From Xanthomonas codiaei (GTDB lineage: Bacteria > Pseudomonadota > Gammaproteobacteria > Xanthomonadales > Xanthomonadaceae), in assembly GCF_002939785.1 (NCBI RefSeq), contig NZ_MDEC01000001.1, positions 248,001 through 312,000 on the forward strand: 64,000 bases of DNA, in the 5' to 3' direction. The notes beneath the pieces were generated by a model. That model saw nothing but the letters and a program-made list of their open reading frames with translations. It had not been told where the DNA came from and did no database searches. The position numbers were made by a program, and so were the translations under genes. Below, in pieces: positions 1 to 15,219 of the stretch. Within the stretch, counting starts at the first letter, position 1, and each line of letters opens with the position of its first letter.

Positions 1-1
1 C

Positions 2-235
2 GACGAGCAGTTGCCGCAGGCCGTGATCGCACTGAAGCAGGGTGTGGGCCGGCTGATCCGCAGCGAAACCGACCGCGGCGTGCTGGTGCTATGCGATCCG
101 CGGCTGATCACCAAGAGCTACGGGCGCACCTTCATGACCTCGCTGCCGCCGTTCGCACGCACGCGGGAACTGGCCGACGTGCAGGCGTTTTTTGGGGAGC
201 CGGGGCTGGGGACCGGGGACCGGGAACCCGGGTAA
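2..235 (+). CDS. DinG/YoaA-family ATP-dependent helicase, C-terminal fragment
   Basis: This is the last 77 codons of a superfamily 2 XPD/DinG-type DNA helicase; the 5' part lies outside the window. The visible segment contains the conserved motif VI region (ALKQGVGRLIRS, then D-G-V-L-V-L-C-D-P-R), in which the Q..GR..R residues contact ATP and couple hydrolysis to unwinding in this family. YoaA rather than DinG is likely from the short tail (SYGRTFMTSLPPF). The final residues (EPGLGTGDREPG) are translated from a G-rich heptamer repeat and are probably not functional. A near copy of the last 24 codons follows directly downstream and would end in a similar tail, so the 3' end has been tandemly duplicated. 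Confidence 0.85.
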   Translation, partial: DEQLPQAVIALKQGVGRLIRSETDRGVLVLCDPRLITKSYGRTFMTSLPPFARTRELADVQAFFGEPGLGTGDREPG

Positions 236-416
236 GCGCAGGGCGAAGTGCTCATGGCGGTGGCGTATCGTGCTCCTGTGCAATTGCAAGCGGGAACTGG
301 CCGACGTGCAGGCGTTTTTTCAAGAGCCGGGACTGGGGACCGGGGACCGGGGACCCGGGTAAGCGCAGGGCGAGTGCTCATGGCGGTGGCGTATCGCGCT
401 TCTGTGCAATTGCACC
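164..416. repeat. Tandem duplication of the helicase 3' end, about 126 bp x 2
   Basis: Copy 1 (164-290) starts inside the helicase coding region at CGGGAACTGGCCGACGTGCA and runs past its stop codon. Copy 2 (291-416) repeats the same order: coding tail, six-T run, G-rich heptamers, then the CTCATGGCGGTGGCGTATCG segment. They differ by a few substitutions and small indels. Confidence 0.85.
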
Positions 417-597
417 GGGTGGCACACCCCAACTCCACCTCTGCCCCCCAAATCGGTCAGTCGAACTGCACCTTCCCGGGTCCCCGGTCCCGGCTCAGTT
501 GAACTACGCCTTCCCGGGTCCCCAGTCCCCGGTCCCGGCTCAGTTAAACTGCACCTCCCCCGGTTCCCCAGTCCCCGGTCCCCGGTCCCGGCTCTCT
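194..597. repeat. GGGGACC heptamer arrays in opposite orientations (G-quadruplex potential)
   Basis: G-rich runs of GGGGACC/GGGACTG/GGGAACC units lie on the plus strand at 194-232 and 327-359. The reverse-complement units (CCCGGGTCCCCAGTCCCCGG type) recur at about 473-495, 511-540 and 557-595. Each array has at least four G-tracts of three or more, enough for an intramolecular quadruplex, and the opposite arrays can pair as a large hairpin. Apart from the duplicated helicase tail there is no gene between 236 and 600. The last array ends only a few bases before the tsaB start codon, so it lies in the tsaB leader. Confidence 0.75.
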
Positions 598-600
598 CCC

Positions 601-1320
601 ATGAACATCCTCGCCTTCGAAACCTCCACCGAAGCCTGCTCCGTTGCGTTGCACGTGGATGGACGCGTGATCGAGCGCTTCGAACTGGCGCCGCGTCGCC
701 ACGCCGAGCTGGCCTTGCCCTGGGCTGACGCACTGCTGGCCGAGGGCGGCCTCACCCGGCGTCAGCTCGATGCGATCGCGGTCGGCCGCGGGCCTGGCGC
801 CTTCACCGGCGTGCGGCTGGCGATCGGTATCGCGCAGGGCATCGCGCTGGCCCTGGATCTGCCGGTGCTGGCGGTCTCCACGCTGCAGGTGCTGGCCTTG
901 CGCGCGCCGGCCGAGGCCAGGCAGGTGCTGGCCTGCATTGATGCGCGCATGGGCGAGGTCTATGCCGGGGTATTTGCACGCAACGCGGAAGGGCTGCTGG
1001 AACTCGCGCCCGAACGCGTGTGCACGCCCGATGCGGTGGTCGTGCCGGATGCCGCGCAGCGCTTGGCCGGGGTGGGAACCGGATTTGCGGCCGCCGACGG
1101 ATTGCTGCAGCAGCGCCTTGCCGCCCAACTGAGCAGCGTCGATGCCAGCGCCTTGCCGCATGCGGCCGATCTGCTCACGCTCGCCGTGCCCGCGCTGCAA
1201 CGCGGCGAAGGGCTGGCGCCGGAGCGTGTGGAGCCAGCGTACCTGCGCGACAACGTTGCACTGACCCTGGTCGAGCAACAGGCCGCACGCGCAGCGAAGG
1301 CCGCCGCCGCCGCGCCATGA
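601..1320 (+). CDS. tsaB: tRNA threonylcarbamoyladenosine biosynthesis protein TsaB
   Basis: TsaB is the non-catalytic partner of TsaD in the complex that transfers the threonylcarbamoyl group to A37 of ANN-decoding tRNAs. The protein is 239 residues, the usual size, and opens with the family signature MNILAFETSTEACSVAL of the ASKHA fold. RGPGAFTGVRLAIGIAQGIAL (around 62-82) matches the GPGSFTGLRIG motif of TsaB. I start at ATG 601 because the ASKHA motif begins there; the open frame upstream is translated repeat DNA. The stop codon overlaps the next start (ATGA), so the ADP-ribosylglycohydrolase gene is probably co-translated. No good Shine-Dalgarno is visible, because the leader consists of C-rich repeats. 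Confidence 0.95.
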   Translation: MNILAFETSTEACSVALHVDGRVIERFELAPRRHAELALPWADALLAEGGLTRRQLDAIAVGRGPGAFTGVRLAIGIAQGIALALDLPVLAVSTLQVLALRAPAEARQVLACIDARMGEVYAGVFARNAEGLLELAPERVCTPDAVVVPDAAQRLAGVGTGFAAADGLLQQRLAAQLSSVDASALPHAADLLTLAVPALQRGEGLAPERVEPAYLRDNVALTLVEQQAARAAKAAAAAP

Positions 1321-2234
1321 CACACGGCGATCTCGAACGCGCGCGGTTTCGCGGCTGCCTGCTCGGCCTGGCGGTCGGCGATGCGCTGGGTACCACGCTG
1401 GAATTCCAGGCGCCCGGCAGCTTCACGCCGATCGACGACATGCGCGGCGGCGGCCCGTTCGCCCTGCGTGCAGGGCAGTGGACCGACGACACCTCGATGG
1501 CGCTGTGCCTGGCGCACAGCCTGCTGCACCGGCAAGGCTTCGATGCGGCCGACCAGATGAACCGCTATTGCAACTGGTACCAGCATGGCTACCTCAGCAG
1601 CACCGGCCGCTGTTTCGATATCGGCAACACGGTGCGCCAGGCGCTGGAGCGCTATCTCGATGGCGGCCCGGCCTTCAGCGGTAGCCAAGACCCGCGCGCG
1701 GCCGGCAACGGCTCGCTGATGCGGCTGGCGCCGGTGGCGATGTACTACGCGCATCGTCCCGACGAACTGGGCGACCGTGCCGCCGACAGCTCGCGCACCA
1801 CCCATGCCGCCGCCGAAGCACTGGACGCCTGCCGGTTGTTCGCGGCCCAGCTGCGCACCGCCCTGCTCGGCGCAACGCGCGAGCAGGTGCTGCGCACGCC
1901 TTGCGAGGGAATGGTCTCCCCGGCGGTGCGCGCCCTGTCCACGCGCGACCATGCAGCGGTTCCGGCAGCGCGGATTCGCGGCACCGGCTACGTGGTCGAC
2001 GCGCTGTCGGCCGCGCTGTGGTGCTTCGCCACCACCGAGACATTCGCCGATGCGGTGTTGCGCGCGGCCAACCTCGGCGACGATGCCGACACCACTGCGG
2101 CGATCTGCGGCCAGCTCGCCGGCGCGTTCTACGGTGTCGAGGGCATTCCCGCCGCCTGGCGCGAACGCGTGCAGGACGCAGACGAAATCATGGCCTTGGC
2201 CGACCGGTTGCACGCCGCGGCGCAGGTGGCCTGA
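1317..2234 (+). CDS. ADP-ribosylglycohydrolase (DraG/ARH) family protein
   Basis: A 305-residue protein of the all-helical ADP-ribosylglycohydrolase family, which uses two metal ions to remove ADP-ribose from proteins or to hydrolyse ADP-ribosylated small molecules. Metal-binding motifs are intact: GDALG near residue 21, TDDTSM (D57, D58) and GDDADTTAA (D255, D256, D258). The N-terminal RGCLLGLAVGDALG is the typical opening of the fold. Start ATG 1317 overlaps the tsaB stop (ATGA). The substrate cannot be deduced: no DraT-type ADP-ribosyltransferase is present nearby, so this is unlikely to be a nitrogenase-regulating DraG. Confidence 0.9.
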   Translation: MTHGDLERARFRGCLLGLAVGDALGTTLEFQAPGSFTPIDDMRGGGPFALRAGQWTDDTSMALCLAHSLLHRQGFDAADQMNRYCNWYQHGYLSSTGRCFDIGNTVRQALERYLDGGPAFSGSQDPRAAGNGSLMRLAPVAMYYAHRPDELGDRAADSSRTTHAAAEALDACRLFAAQLRTALLGATREQVLRTPCEGMVSPAVRALSTRDHAAVPAARIRGTGYVVDALSAALWCFATTETFADAVLRAANLGDDADTTAAICGQLAGAFYGVEGIPAAWRERVQDADEIMALADRLHAAAQVA

Positions 2235-2578
2235 GACACCGGTCACCGCGGAGCTGCCACGCCATCTGCTGCATGCGGCAAATGACGCAATCGGCCATGC
2301 CGTTGCGCGGTCTAGGTGGATGTGCAAGCTAATCGCGGGTCGTCGTTGCCAGCCTGCTGCTGCACGTGCGCGCCGCTATGGCACCTTGGCGCTGTGCAGG
2401 CGTACAAGGCGGTGACCAGGCCGCGCAGGGCCGCTGGCCTGGGTCCACGCTCGGTCCAGGGGCATCACGGCACGAGGAGGGTGCGCCGCAGCGGCGCTGA
2501 TCCTGCGCTTATATGTTCTGTCAGCCCGGTGCCGCTCGGCTGTGGTGCCTTGCATCGGGCGGTGAACGCCCGCGGGTG
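2235..2578. other. Intergenic region between converging genes
   Basis: It separates the ends of the ADP-ribosylglycohydrolase (plus) and tonB (minus) genes. I see no convincing gene, terminator with a T-run, or repeat. Confidence 0.6.
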
Positions 2579-3454
2579 TCAGCGGTCGTCGTGCAGCTCG
2601 CCACCGGGCAGGAACAGCCAGGTGCGCGTGACCTGCAGGATGTCCACATCGTCCTTGGTCTTGGGCAGGGGCGGAAACGGCTGCGCCAGTTGCACCACGC
2701 GCAACGCGGCATCGTCAAGCAACGGAACCCCGCTGGAAACCAGCACGCGGCTGCTTTCCACGCTGCCGTCGCGGCGCACGCCTACGCTGATGACCACCTT
2801 GCCGCCCAGCCGGCGGCGGCGGGCATCGTCCGGGTAGTTCAGGTTGCCGACGCGCTCGGCGCGGTCCACCCAGGCACGCAGGTAGTTCGCGTATGCATAT
2901 TCGCGGGTACTGGCCGAGACGAACTTGCGGTTCGGGCGCTTGGCGTATTGTTCCGAGCGCAGATGCACCTCGGCAGCCAGCCGGGCCATCTCGGCATCGC
3001 GCTGGATGCGTCGCGCATCGGCCGGGGTGAGCGGGTCGGTCTGCGGGTTCGGTTGCGGCGTCGGCATGGACTGCTCGCCGCGGCGGCTGCTCACCACCCG
3101 GGTCTGGGTGGGGGCCGGGGCCTGCACGCTGGTGGCGCGCTGCGCCTGCGGCGCCAGCCCGGTGCGTTCCTGTGGCACCACGCCCGGCTGGCTGTCGCGC
3201 GGGCGCTGGGCGGTGTCGTGGTCGCCGCCGCCCTGCTGGTTGGCCTGGGCCAGGAAGTCGGCCTGCTTGGGCGTCAGCGGGGTGCTGGTCTGGCTGAAGA
3301 TCACGTCCAGGGTCGGAACCAGCGGGGCGTCCTCGCTGACCGCAAAGCCCACCCCCAGGATCAGCGCGCCGTGCAGCAGCAGCGAGACCACCAGCGTGGT
3401 GGTCAGCCGCCGGCGTTCGTCCATCGCTGCAGGCAGGGCCGCGGCCGTGCTCAT
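2579..3454 (-). CDS. Energy transducer TonB (TonB3-like)
   Basis: A 291-residue TonB-family protein that would couple the inner-membrane proton gradient to outer-membrane receptors or to pilus-related functions. One N-terminal membrane anchor (about residues 17-38, TTTLVVSLLLHGALILGVGF) is followed by a Gln/Pro/Thr-rich periplasmic linker. The C-terminal TonB fold (about 210-285) contains GKVVISVGVRRDGSVESSRV and a proline-rich QPFPPLP end. Its start overlaps the gshB stop (ATGA). In Pseudomonas aeruginosa tonB3 occupies the same place, beside gshB and divergent from pilG, and is needed for twitching motility. The conserved order suggests the same role here; that link is inference. Confidence 0.85.
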   Translation of the reverse strand: MSTAAALPAAMDERRRLTTTLVVSLLLHGALILGVGFAVSEDAPLVPTLDVIFSQTSTPLTPKQADFLAQANQQGGGDHDTAQRPRDSQPGVVPQERTGLAPQAQRATSVQAPAPTQTRVVSSRRGEQSMPTPQPNPQTDPLTPADARRIQRDAEMARLAAEVHLRSEQYAKRPNRKFVSASTREYAYANYLRAWVDRAERVGNLNYPDDARRRRLGGKVVISVGVRRDGSVESSRVLVSSGVPLLDDAALRVVQLAQPFPPLPKTKDDVDILQVTRTWLFLPGGELHDDR

Positions 3455-4401
3455 TGCGCGGCGCCGGCCTCGATCGCATCGAACAGCAGCCCGGCGATGT
3501 TCAGGCCGAACTGCGCATCCAGCTCGCGCACGCAGGTCGGGCTGGTGACGTTGACCTCGGTCAGGTAGTCGCCGATCACGTCCAGGCCGACGAAGCGCAT
3601 GCCGCGCCGGCGCATTTCCGGCCCCACCTGGGCGGCGATCCAGCGGTCGCGCTCGGACAGCGGGCGGCCTTCGCCGCGGCCGCCGGCGGCCAGGTTGCCG
3701 CGGAATTCGTCGCCTTGCGGAATGCGCGCCAGGCAATAGTCCACCGGCACGCCGTCCACCAGCAGGATGCGCTTGTCGCCGGCGCTGATGTCGGGAATGA
3801 AGCGCTGCGCCAGGGTCAGCCTGCGGTTGCCGTCGGTCAGCGTTTCCAGGATCACGTTGAGGTTGGGGTCGCCGGTGCCGCTGCGGAAGATCGAACGCCC
3901 GCCCATGCCATCCAGCGGCTTGAGTACGGCCTGGCCATGCTCCAGCACGAACGCCTTGAGCGCGGCGGCATCGCGGCTGACCAGGGTGGGGGGGCAGCAC
4001 TGCGGGAACAGCAGCGCGGCCAGTTTCTCGTTGTAGTCGCGCAGGCCCTGCGGGTCGTTGACGATCTGCGCGCCGGCGCGCTGCGCCACGCTCAGGACCT
4101 GGGTGTCGTAGACGAACTCGGCATCCACCGGCGGGTCCTTGCGCATCAGCACCACCTGGCCGGGGCCGAAGGCCAGCTCGGCGAACGCGCCCAGGGTGAA
4201 CCAGTCGTTCTTGTCGTCGCGCACGTTCAGCGGCGCGACCTGCGCCACCGCACGGCCTTCGCGCAGGCTCAGCCCGCCCGGGCGCACGTAATGCAGGCGG
4301 TGGCCGCGGCGCTGGGCTTCCAGCAGCATGGCGAAGGTGGTGTCTTTGGCGATCTTGATGGAGGCGATGGGATCCATCACCACGACGACGTCGAGCGACA
4401 T
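3451..4401 (-). CDS. gshB: Glutathione synthetase
   Basis: GshB ligates gamma-glutamylcysteine and glycine with ATP, the second step of glutathione synthesis. The product is 316 residues, the typical bacterial length, with ATP-grasp features in order: VVVVMDPIASIKIAKDTT at the N-terminus, LMRKDPPVD, NDPQGLRDYNEKL, VLKPLDGMGGRSIF (the glycine-rich ATP-grasp loop) and the C-terminal GDYLTEVNVTSPTC with metal-binding Glu/Asn. Start ATG 4401 gives the canonical N-terminus; the longer open frame upstream has no family similarity. It is divergent from pilG and overlaps tonB by four bases, so the two form an operon. Confidence 0.97.
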   Translation of the reverse strand: MSLDVVVVMDPIASIKIAKDTTFAMLLEAQRRGHRLHYVRPGGLSLREGRAVAQVAPLNVRDDKNDWFTLGAFAELAFGPGQVVLMRKDPPVDAEFVYDTQVLSVAQRAGAQIVNDPQGLRDYNEKLAALLFPQCCPPTLVSRDAAALKAFVLEHGQAVLKPLDGMGGRSIFRSGTGDPNLNVILETLTDGNRRLTLAQRFIPDISAGDKRILLVDGVPVDYCLARIPQGDEFRGNLAAGGRGEGRPLSERDRWIAAQVGPEMRRRGMRFVGLDVIGDYLTEVNVTSPTCVRELDAQFGLNIAGLLFDAIEAGAAQ

Positions 4402-4550
4402 GGGGCTAAACCTTTCGAACAGGCTGCCGATGGTAACTTCAAGCGGCGGGCGATGGCGCGTCCGGCCGGTTGCGAATGCGCGACTTGCCGGTCGAAACGC
4501 ACCCGGACGCGGTCGGAACGTCCGCCTGGCGGGGCCCCGGCAACGCGCCC

Positions 4551-4581
4551 TTGACAGTCGATGCGGGTCTTGGGATATACA
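4551..4581 (+). promoter_or_regulatory. Putative sigma70 promoter of the pil-chp operon
   Basis: TTGACA at 4551-4556 is followed by TATACA at 4576-4581 with a 19-bp spacer; reading the -10 as GATATA gives 17 bp. It lies 58 bp before the pilG start in the gshB/pilG divergent region. Confidence 0.45.
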
Positions 4582-4638
4582 TGCAGTTTCGTAGCGACGT
4601 CGGAAGGGATGAAGCGTTGCGCGTCCGGGGATATTTGC

Positions 4639-5040
4639 ATGAGTGAAAACATCGCTGCGGGTGGGGAACTCGCAGGACTGAAGGTGATGGTGATCGATGA
4701 TTCGAAAACCATTCGCCGCACCGCCGAAACGCTGCTGAAGCGCGAAGGGTGTGAAGTAGTGACAGCGACGGATGGTTTCGAGGCACTGGCCAAGATCGCG
4801 GACCAGCAACCTCAGATCATCTTTGTGGACATCATGATGCCGCGTCTGGATGGGTACCAGACCTGCGCGTTGATCAAGGGCAACCAGCTCTTCAAGTCGA
4901 CGCCGGTGATCATGTTGTCGTCCAAGGATGGCCTGTTCGACAAGGCACGCGGCCGCATCGTCGGCTCCGAGCAGTATCTGACCAAGCCATTCACACGTGA
5001 AGAACTACTGAGCGCGATCCGCACGTACGTCCACGCCTGA
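4639..5040 (+). CDS. pilG: Twitching motility response regulator PilG
   Basis: A stand-alone CheY-like receiver of 133 residues. The acidic pocket is visible (VMVIDDSK), the phosphorylated aspartate is D64 in FVDIMMPRLDG, and the conserved Thr/Ser and Lys are in VIMLSSKDG and YLTKPF. In Pil-Chp systems PilG promotes pilus extension and cAMP signalling after phosphorylation by the ChpA/PilL kinase. It is first in the pilG-H-I-J-chpA run, and pilH starts 17 bp downstream. I chose ATG 4639 because it gives the standard 130-residue PilG length; the open frame extends upstream without similarity. Confidence 0.95.
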   Translation: MSENIAAGGELAGLKVMVIDDSKTIRRTAETLLKREGCEVVTATDGFEALAKIADQQPQIIFVDIMMPRLDGYQTCALIKGNQLFKSTPVIMLSSKDGLFDKARGRIVGSEQYLTKPFTREELLSAIRTYVHA

Positions 5041-5057
5041 CCAGGGGGAAAGGCAAC

Positions 5058-5420
5058 ATGGCTCGAATTATATTGATCGAGGACTCGCCCACCGATCGGG
5101 CGGTCTTCAGTCAATGGCTGGAAAAAGCTGGCCACACGGTCGTCGCCACCGACAACGCCGAAGAGGGACTTGAGCTGGTTCGCAGCCAGGCGCCCGATCT
5201 GGTGCTGATGGACGTGGTGCTGCCCGGCATGAGCGGCTTTCAGGCAACGCGTGCACTCGCGCGCGACCAGGCCACCAAGGACATCCCCGTGCTGCTGGTC
5301 AGCACCAAGGGCATGGAAACCGACAAGGCCTGGGGTTTGCGACAAGGTGCCAGCGATTACATCGTCAAGCCGCCGCGCGAAGACGATCTGATTGCACGCA
5401 TCAAACAACTGGTGCGTTGA
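5058..5420 (+). CDS. pilH: Twitching motility response regulator PilH
   Basis: A 120-residue CheY-like receiver, second regulator of the Pil-Chp pathway; in Pseudomonas it acts on retraction or as a phosphate sink. IILIEDSPTDR forms the acidic pocket, D52 in LVLMDVVLPGMSG is the phosphoacceptor, and LLVSTKG and YIVKPP carry the conserved Ser/Thr and Lys. A good ribosome site (CAGGGGGAAAGGC) precedes ATG 5058. The stop overlaps the pilI start (TGATG), so the two are translationally coupled. Confidence 0.95.
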   Translation: MARIILIEDSPTDRAVFSQWLEKAGHTVVATDNAEEGLELVRSQAPDLVLMDVVLPGMSGFQATRALARDQATKDIPVLLVSTKGMETDKAWGLRQGASDYIVKPPREDDLIARIKQLVR

Positions 5421-5950
5421 TGCGCTCTCCATTCGACATTCTCGAAGACTACGAGCGGCGTAGTCTTGCGCACGCCACGCCGCTGCCGGAACGCCAGTTC
5501 TCCGCAGACATCTGGCGTGGCGTCGGCTATCGCGTCGGCACCCGGCGGCTGGTTTCGGACTTCCGCGAAGTGGCGGAAATCGTGCCGATGCCGCCGGTGA
5601 CGCCGGTGCCGGGCGCCCAGCCCTGGCTGCTGGGCGTGGGCAACCTGCGCGGCAATCTGTTCCCGGTGATCGATCTGAAGCAGTTCCTGGAGGGCCGGCG
5701 CACGGTGCTGCAGGAAGGCCAGCGGGTGCTGATCATGCGCCAGAGCGGCGGCGACGTCGCGCTGACCATCGACGAGCTCTACGGCCAGCGCAGCTTCGAA
5801 CAGGTGCAGGCGGTCGAGCCTGGCGAGCTGGCCCAGGGCCGCTACGCCCATTTCATCGACCGTGCCTTCCGCAACGAGACGCAGGACTGGGGTGTGTTCT
5901 CCCTGGCGTTGCTGTCGCGCACTCCTGAATTCCGGCAGGCCGCGGCCTAA
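5420..5950 (+). CDS. pilI: CheW-like adaptor PilI
   Basis: A 176-residue CheW-domain protein that should link the receptor PilJ to the CheA-like kinase ChpA at the cell pole. The CheW beta-barrel is recognisable from GYRVGTRRLVSDFREVAEIVP through LLGVGNLRGNLFPVIDLKQFL to VALTIDELYGQRSF. ATG 5420 overlaps the pilH stop by one base. A TTG three bases earlier could also serve, but ATG keeps the usual TGATG coupling. A 39-bp gap separates it from pilJ. Confidence 0.93.
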   Translation: MRSPFDILEDYERRSLAHATPLPERQFSADIWRGVGYRVGTRRLVSDFREVAEIVPMPPVTPVPGAQPWLLGVGNLRGNLFPVIDLKQFLEGRRTVLQEGQRVLIMRQSGGDVALTIDELYGQRSFEQVQAVEPGELAQGRYAHFIDRAFRNETQDWGVFSLALLSRTPEFRQAAA

Positions 5951-5989
5951 GCCGCGACCCCGCCACGTCATACAGATCGAGGTCGAACC

Positions 5990-8026
5990 ATGAGTACCGC
6001 CCCGGACGCCCGCAAGACCAACAAGCTCGGCAGCGTCAGCACCAGCTTCTGGCTTGGCCTGCTGGTGTTGTCGATGATCGTGTTCGGCGCCAACACCGGC
6101 GTCGCCACCTGGCAGGGCAGCCGTCTTGCCGGTGCCGGCATCGGCGCCGCCGACCTGCAGGTGCTCTCGCAGCAGCTGGCCAACCAGGGCCGCGAAGCGG
6201 TCTCCGGTGACGCCAAGGCCTTTGCCGCCTTCAAGGAGACCAAGGGCCGCATCGACAGCACGGTGAGCGAACTCGATGGCCGCTACGGCCAGGAGGGCTC
6301 GGTGGCCAGCGCGATGGCGCAGCTCAAGGCGACCTGGGTGCCGCTGAGCAAGAACGCCGATCAGGTCATCGCCAGCGAACCGGCGGTGCTCGGCCTGGCC
6401 GGCAACGCCGAACGCTTCTCCGGCAGCGTGCCGCAGCTGCAGGCGCAGTTGAACGAAGTGGTGCGTGCGATGACGGTCAGCGGCGCGCCCGCCTCGCAGA
6501 TCTACAACACCCTGCAGCAGGTCGTGGTCGCCGGCACCATGGCGCGCCGGGTGACCGAAATGCGCGCCGGTGGCGCCAATGCGGCCGCCTCCGGCGACGC
6601 GCTGGCACGCGACTCGGTGGTGTTCACCCAGATGCTGGAAGGCCTGCGCGCGGGCAACGAAGAACTCGGCATCGCCGCGGTGCGCAACCCGGCCGCCCTG
6701 GCGGCGCTGGAACAGTCGCAGACGCAGTGGGCGACGATGAAGAAGGACGTCGACGCCATCCTCGCCAGCTCGCGCAACCTGTTCGCCGCGCAGTCCTCGG
6801 CCGCGGCGCTGACCGCCGGCTCGGGCAAGATGCTCGACGACAGCAAGAAGCTGTTCGACGCGTTCTCCGCGTTCGGTTCGGTGCGCGACACCCGCCTGTT
6901 TCCCAACTTCTGGCTGGGCGTGGTGTCCGGCCTGGTCGCCTTGCTGGCCATCGTCGGCTTCGTCTGGAGCTCGGTGCGGGTGCGTACCCGCGAGCAGGAC
7001 GTGCGCTACCAGGCACAGGTGGAATTCAACAGCCGCAACCAGCAGGCGATCATGCGCTTGCTGGACGAAATCAGCTCGCTCGGTGAGGGCGACCTGACCG
7101 TCAAGGCCTCGGTGACCGAGGACATGACCGGCGCCATTGCAGACGCGATCAACTACGCCGTGGACGAACTGCGTCACCTGGTGACCACCATCAACGACAC
7201 CTCGGCCAAGGTGGCCGTGTCGACCCAGGAAACCCAGGCCACCGCGATGCAGCTGGCCGAAGCGGCCGGCCAGCAGGCCAACCAGATCACCACCGCCTCC
7301 GAGCGCATCAGCGAAATCGCTGCCAGCATCGAACAGGTGTCGCGCAACTCCACCGAGTCGGCCGAAGTGGCGCAGCGCTCGGTGGTCATCGCCGCCGAGG
7401 GTGCCGGCGTGGTGCGCGAGACGATCCAGGGCATGGACCAGATCCGCGACCAGATCCAGGAAACCTCCAAGCGCATCAAGCGGCTGGGCGAGTCTTCGCA
7501 GGAGATCGGCTCGATCGTGGAACTGATCAACGACATTTCCGAGCAGACCAACATCCTGGCGCTCAACGCCGCGGTGCAGGCCGCCTCGGCGGGCGAAGCT
7601 GGTCGCGGTTTCGCGGTCGTGGCCGACGAAGTGCAGCGCCTGGCAGAACGCACCTCCAGTGCGACCCGACGCATCGAAGGCCTGGTGCAGACCATTCAGG
7701 CCGATACCAACGAAGCGGTCAGCTCGATGGAGCAGACCACCTCCGAAGTGGTGTCCGGTGCGCGCCTGGCCGAAGACGCCGGTACCGCACTGACCGAAAT
7801 CGAGCGCGTGTCCAACGCCTTGAACAACCTGATCAAGAACATCTCCATCGCCGCGCACCAGCAGTCGGCTGCGGCGACGGACATCACACAGACCATGGGC
7901 GTGATCCGACAGATCACCAGCCAGACATCGCAGGGTGCGGAGCAGACGGCCGAGTCGATCGGCAACCTGGCTCAGCTCGCTGCCGATCTGCGCCGTTCGG
8001 TCGCCGACTTCAAGCTGCCGGCGTGA
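5990..8026 (+). CDS. pilJ: Pil-Chp methyl-accepting chemoreceptor PilJ
   Basis: A 678-residue chemoreceptor. It has a membrane helix at about 19-40 (SFWLGLLVLSMIVFGANTGV), a periplasmic PilJ-type helical domain (40-300), and a second membrane helix at about 303-325 (NFWLGVVSGLVALLAIVGF). A HAMP-like segment and a long cytoplasmic coiled coil follow. The signalling hairpin tip is at about 517-560 (NILALNAAVQAASAGEAGRG, then FAVVADEVQRLAE), with the AAVQAASAGEAG variant typical of PilJ. No C-terminal CheR/CheB-docking pentapeptide is present. It senses surface contact or pilin in Pseudomonas; the ligand here is unknown. Confidence 0.95.
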   Translation: MSTAPDARKTNKLGSVSTSFWLGLLVLSMIVFGANTGVATWQGSRLAGAGIGAADLQVLSQQLANQGREAVSGDAKAFAAFKETKGRIDSTVSELDGRYGQEGSVASAMAQLKATWVPLSKNADQVIASEPAVLGLAGNAERFSGSVPQLQAQLNEVVRAMTVSGAPASQIYNTLQQVVVAGTMARRVTEMRAGGANAAASGDALARDSVVFTQMLEGLRAGNEELGIAAVRNPAALAALEQSQTQWATMKKDVDAILASSRNLFAAQSSAAALTAGSGKMLDDSKKLFDAFSAFGSVRDTRLFPNFWLGVVSGLVALLAIVGFVWSSVRVRTREQDVRYQAQVEFNSRNQQAIMRLLDEISSLGEGDLTVKASVTEDMTGAIADAINYAVDELRHLVTTINDTSAKVAVSTQETQATAMQLAEAAGQQANQITTASERISEIAASIEQVSRNSTESAEVAQRSVVIAAEGAGVVRETIQGMDQIRDQIQETSKRIKRLGESSQEIGSIVELINDISEQTNILALNAAVQAASAGEAGRGFAVVADEVQRLAERTSSATRRIEGLVQTIQADTNEAVSSMEQTTSEVVSGARLAEDAGTALTEIERVSNALNNLIKNISIAAHQQSAAATDITQTMGVIRQITSQTSQGAEQTAESIGNLAQLAADLRRSVADFKLPA

Positions 8027-8056
8027 CCACGACGCGGAACGGGAAAGGATCAGCAG

Positions 8057-8139
8057 ATGGCGCGTAGTCGCATTACGTCGATGCAGGAAGTGACCGGTGG
8101 CTGCGCAAGCGGTGTGCCGGCCGTAGTCAGGGGGCTGCA

Positions 8140-8143
<4 letters not shown>
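8057..8143 (+). CDS. Possible 28-residue ORF between pilJ and chpA
   Basis: ATG 8057 is preceded by a good ribosome-binding site (GGGAAAGGATCAGCAG). The frame encodes 28 residues (MARSRITSMQEVTGG, then CASGVPAVVRGLQ) and its stop overlaps the chpA start as ATGA. It may be a real small protein, a leader peptide that couples chpA translation, or the remnant of a displaced gene: in Pseudomonas the methyltransferase pilK occupies this slot, and no pilK is found here. No similarity is recognisable. Confidence 0.45.

Positions 8144-15205
<7,062 letters not shown>

Positions 15206-15219
<14 letters not shown>

Noticed and set aside
8027..8139. pilK methyltransferase remnant
   Set aside because: The gap is only 113 bp and shows no methyltransferase-like residues in any frame.
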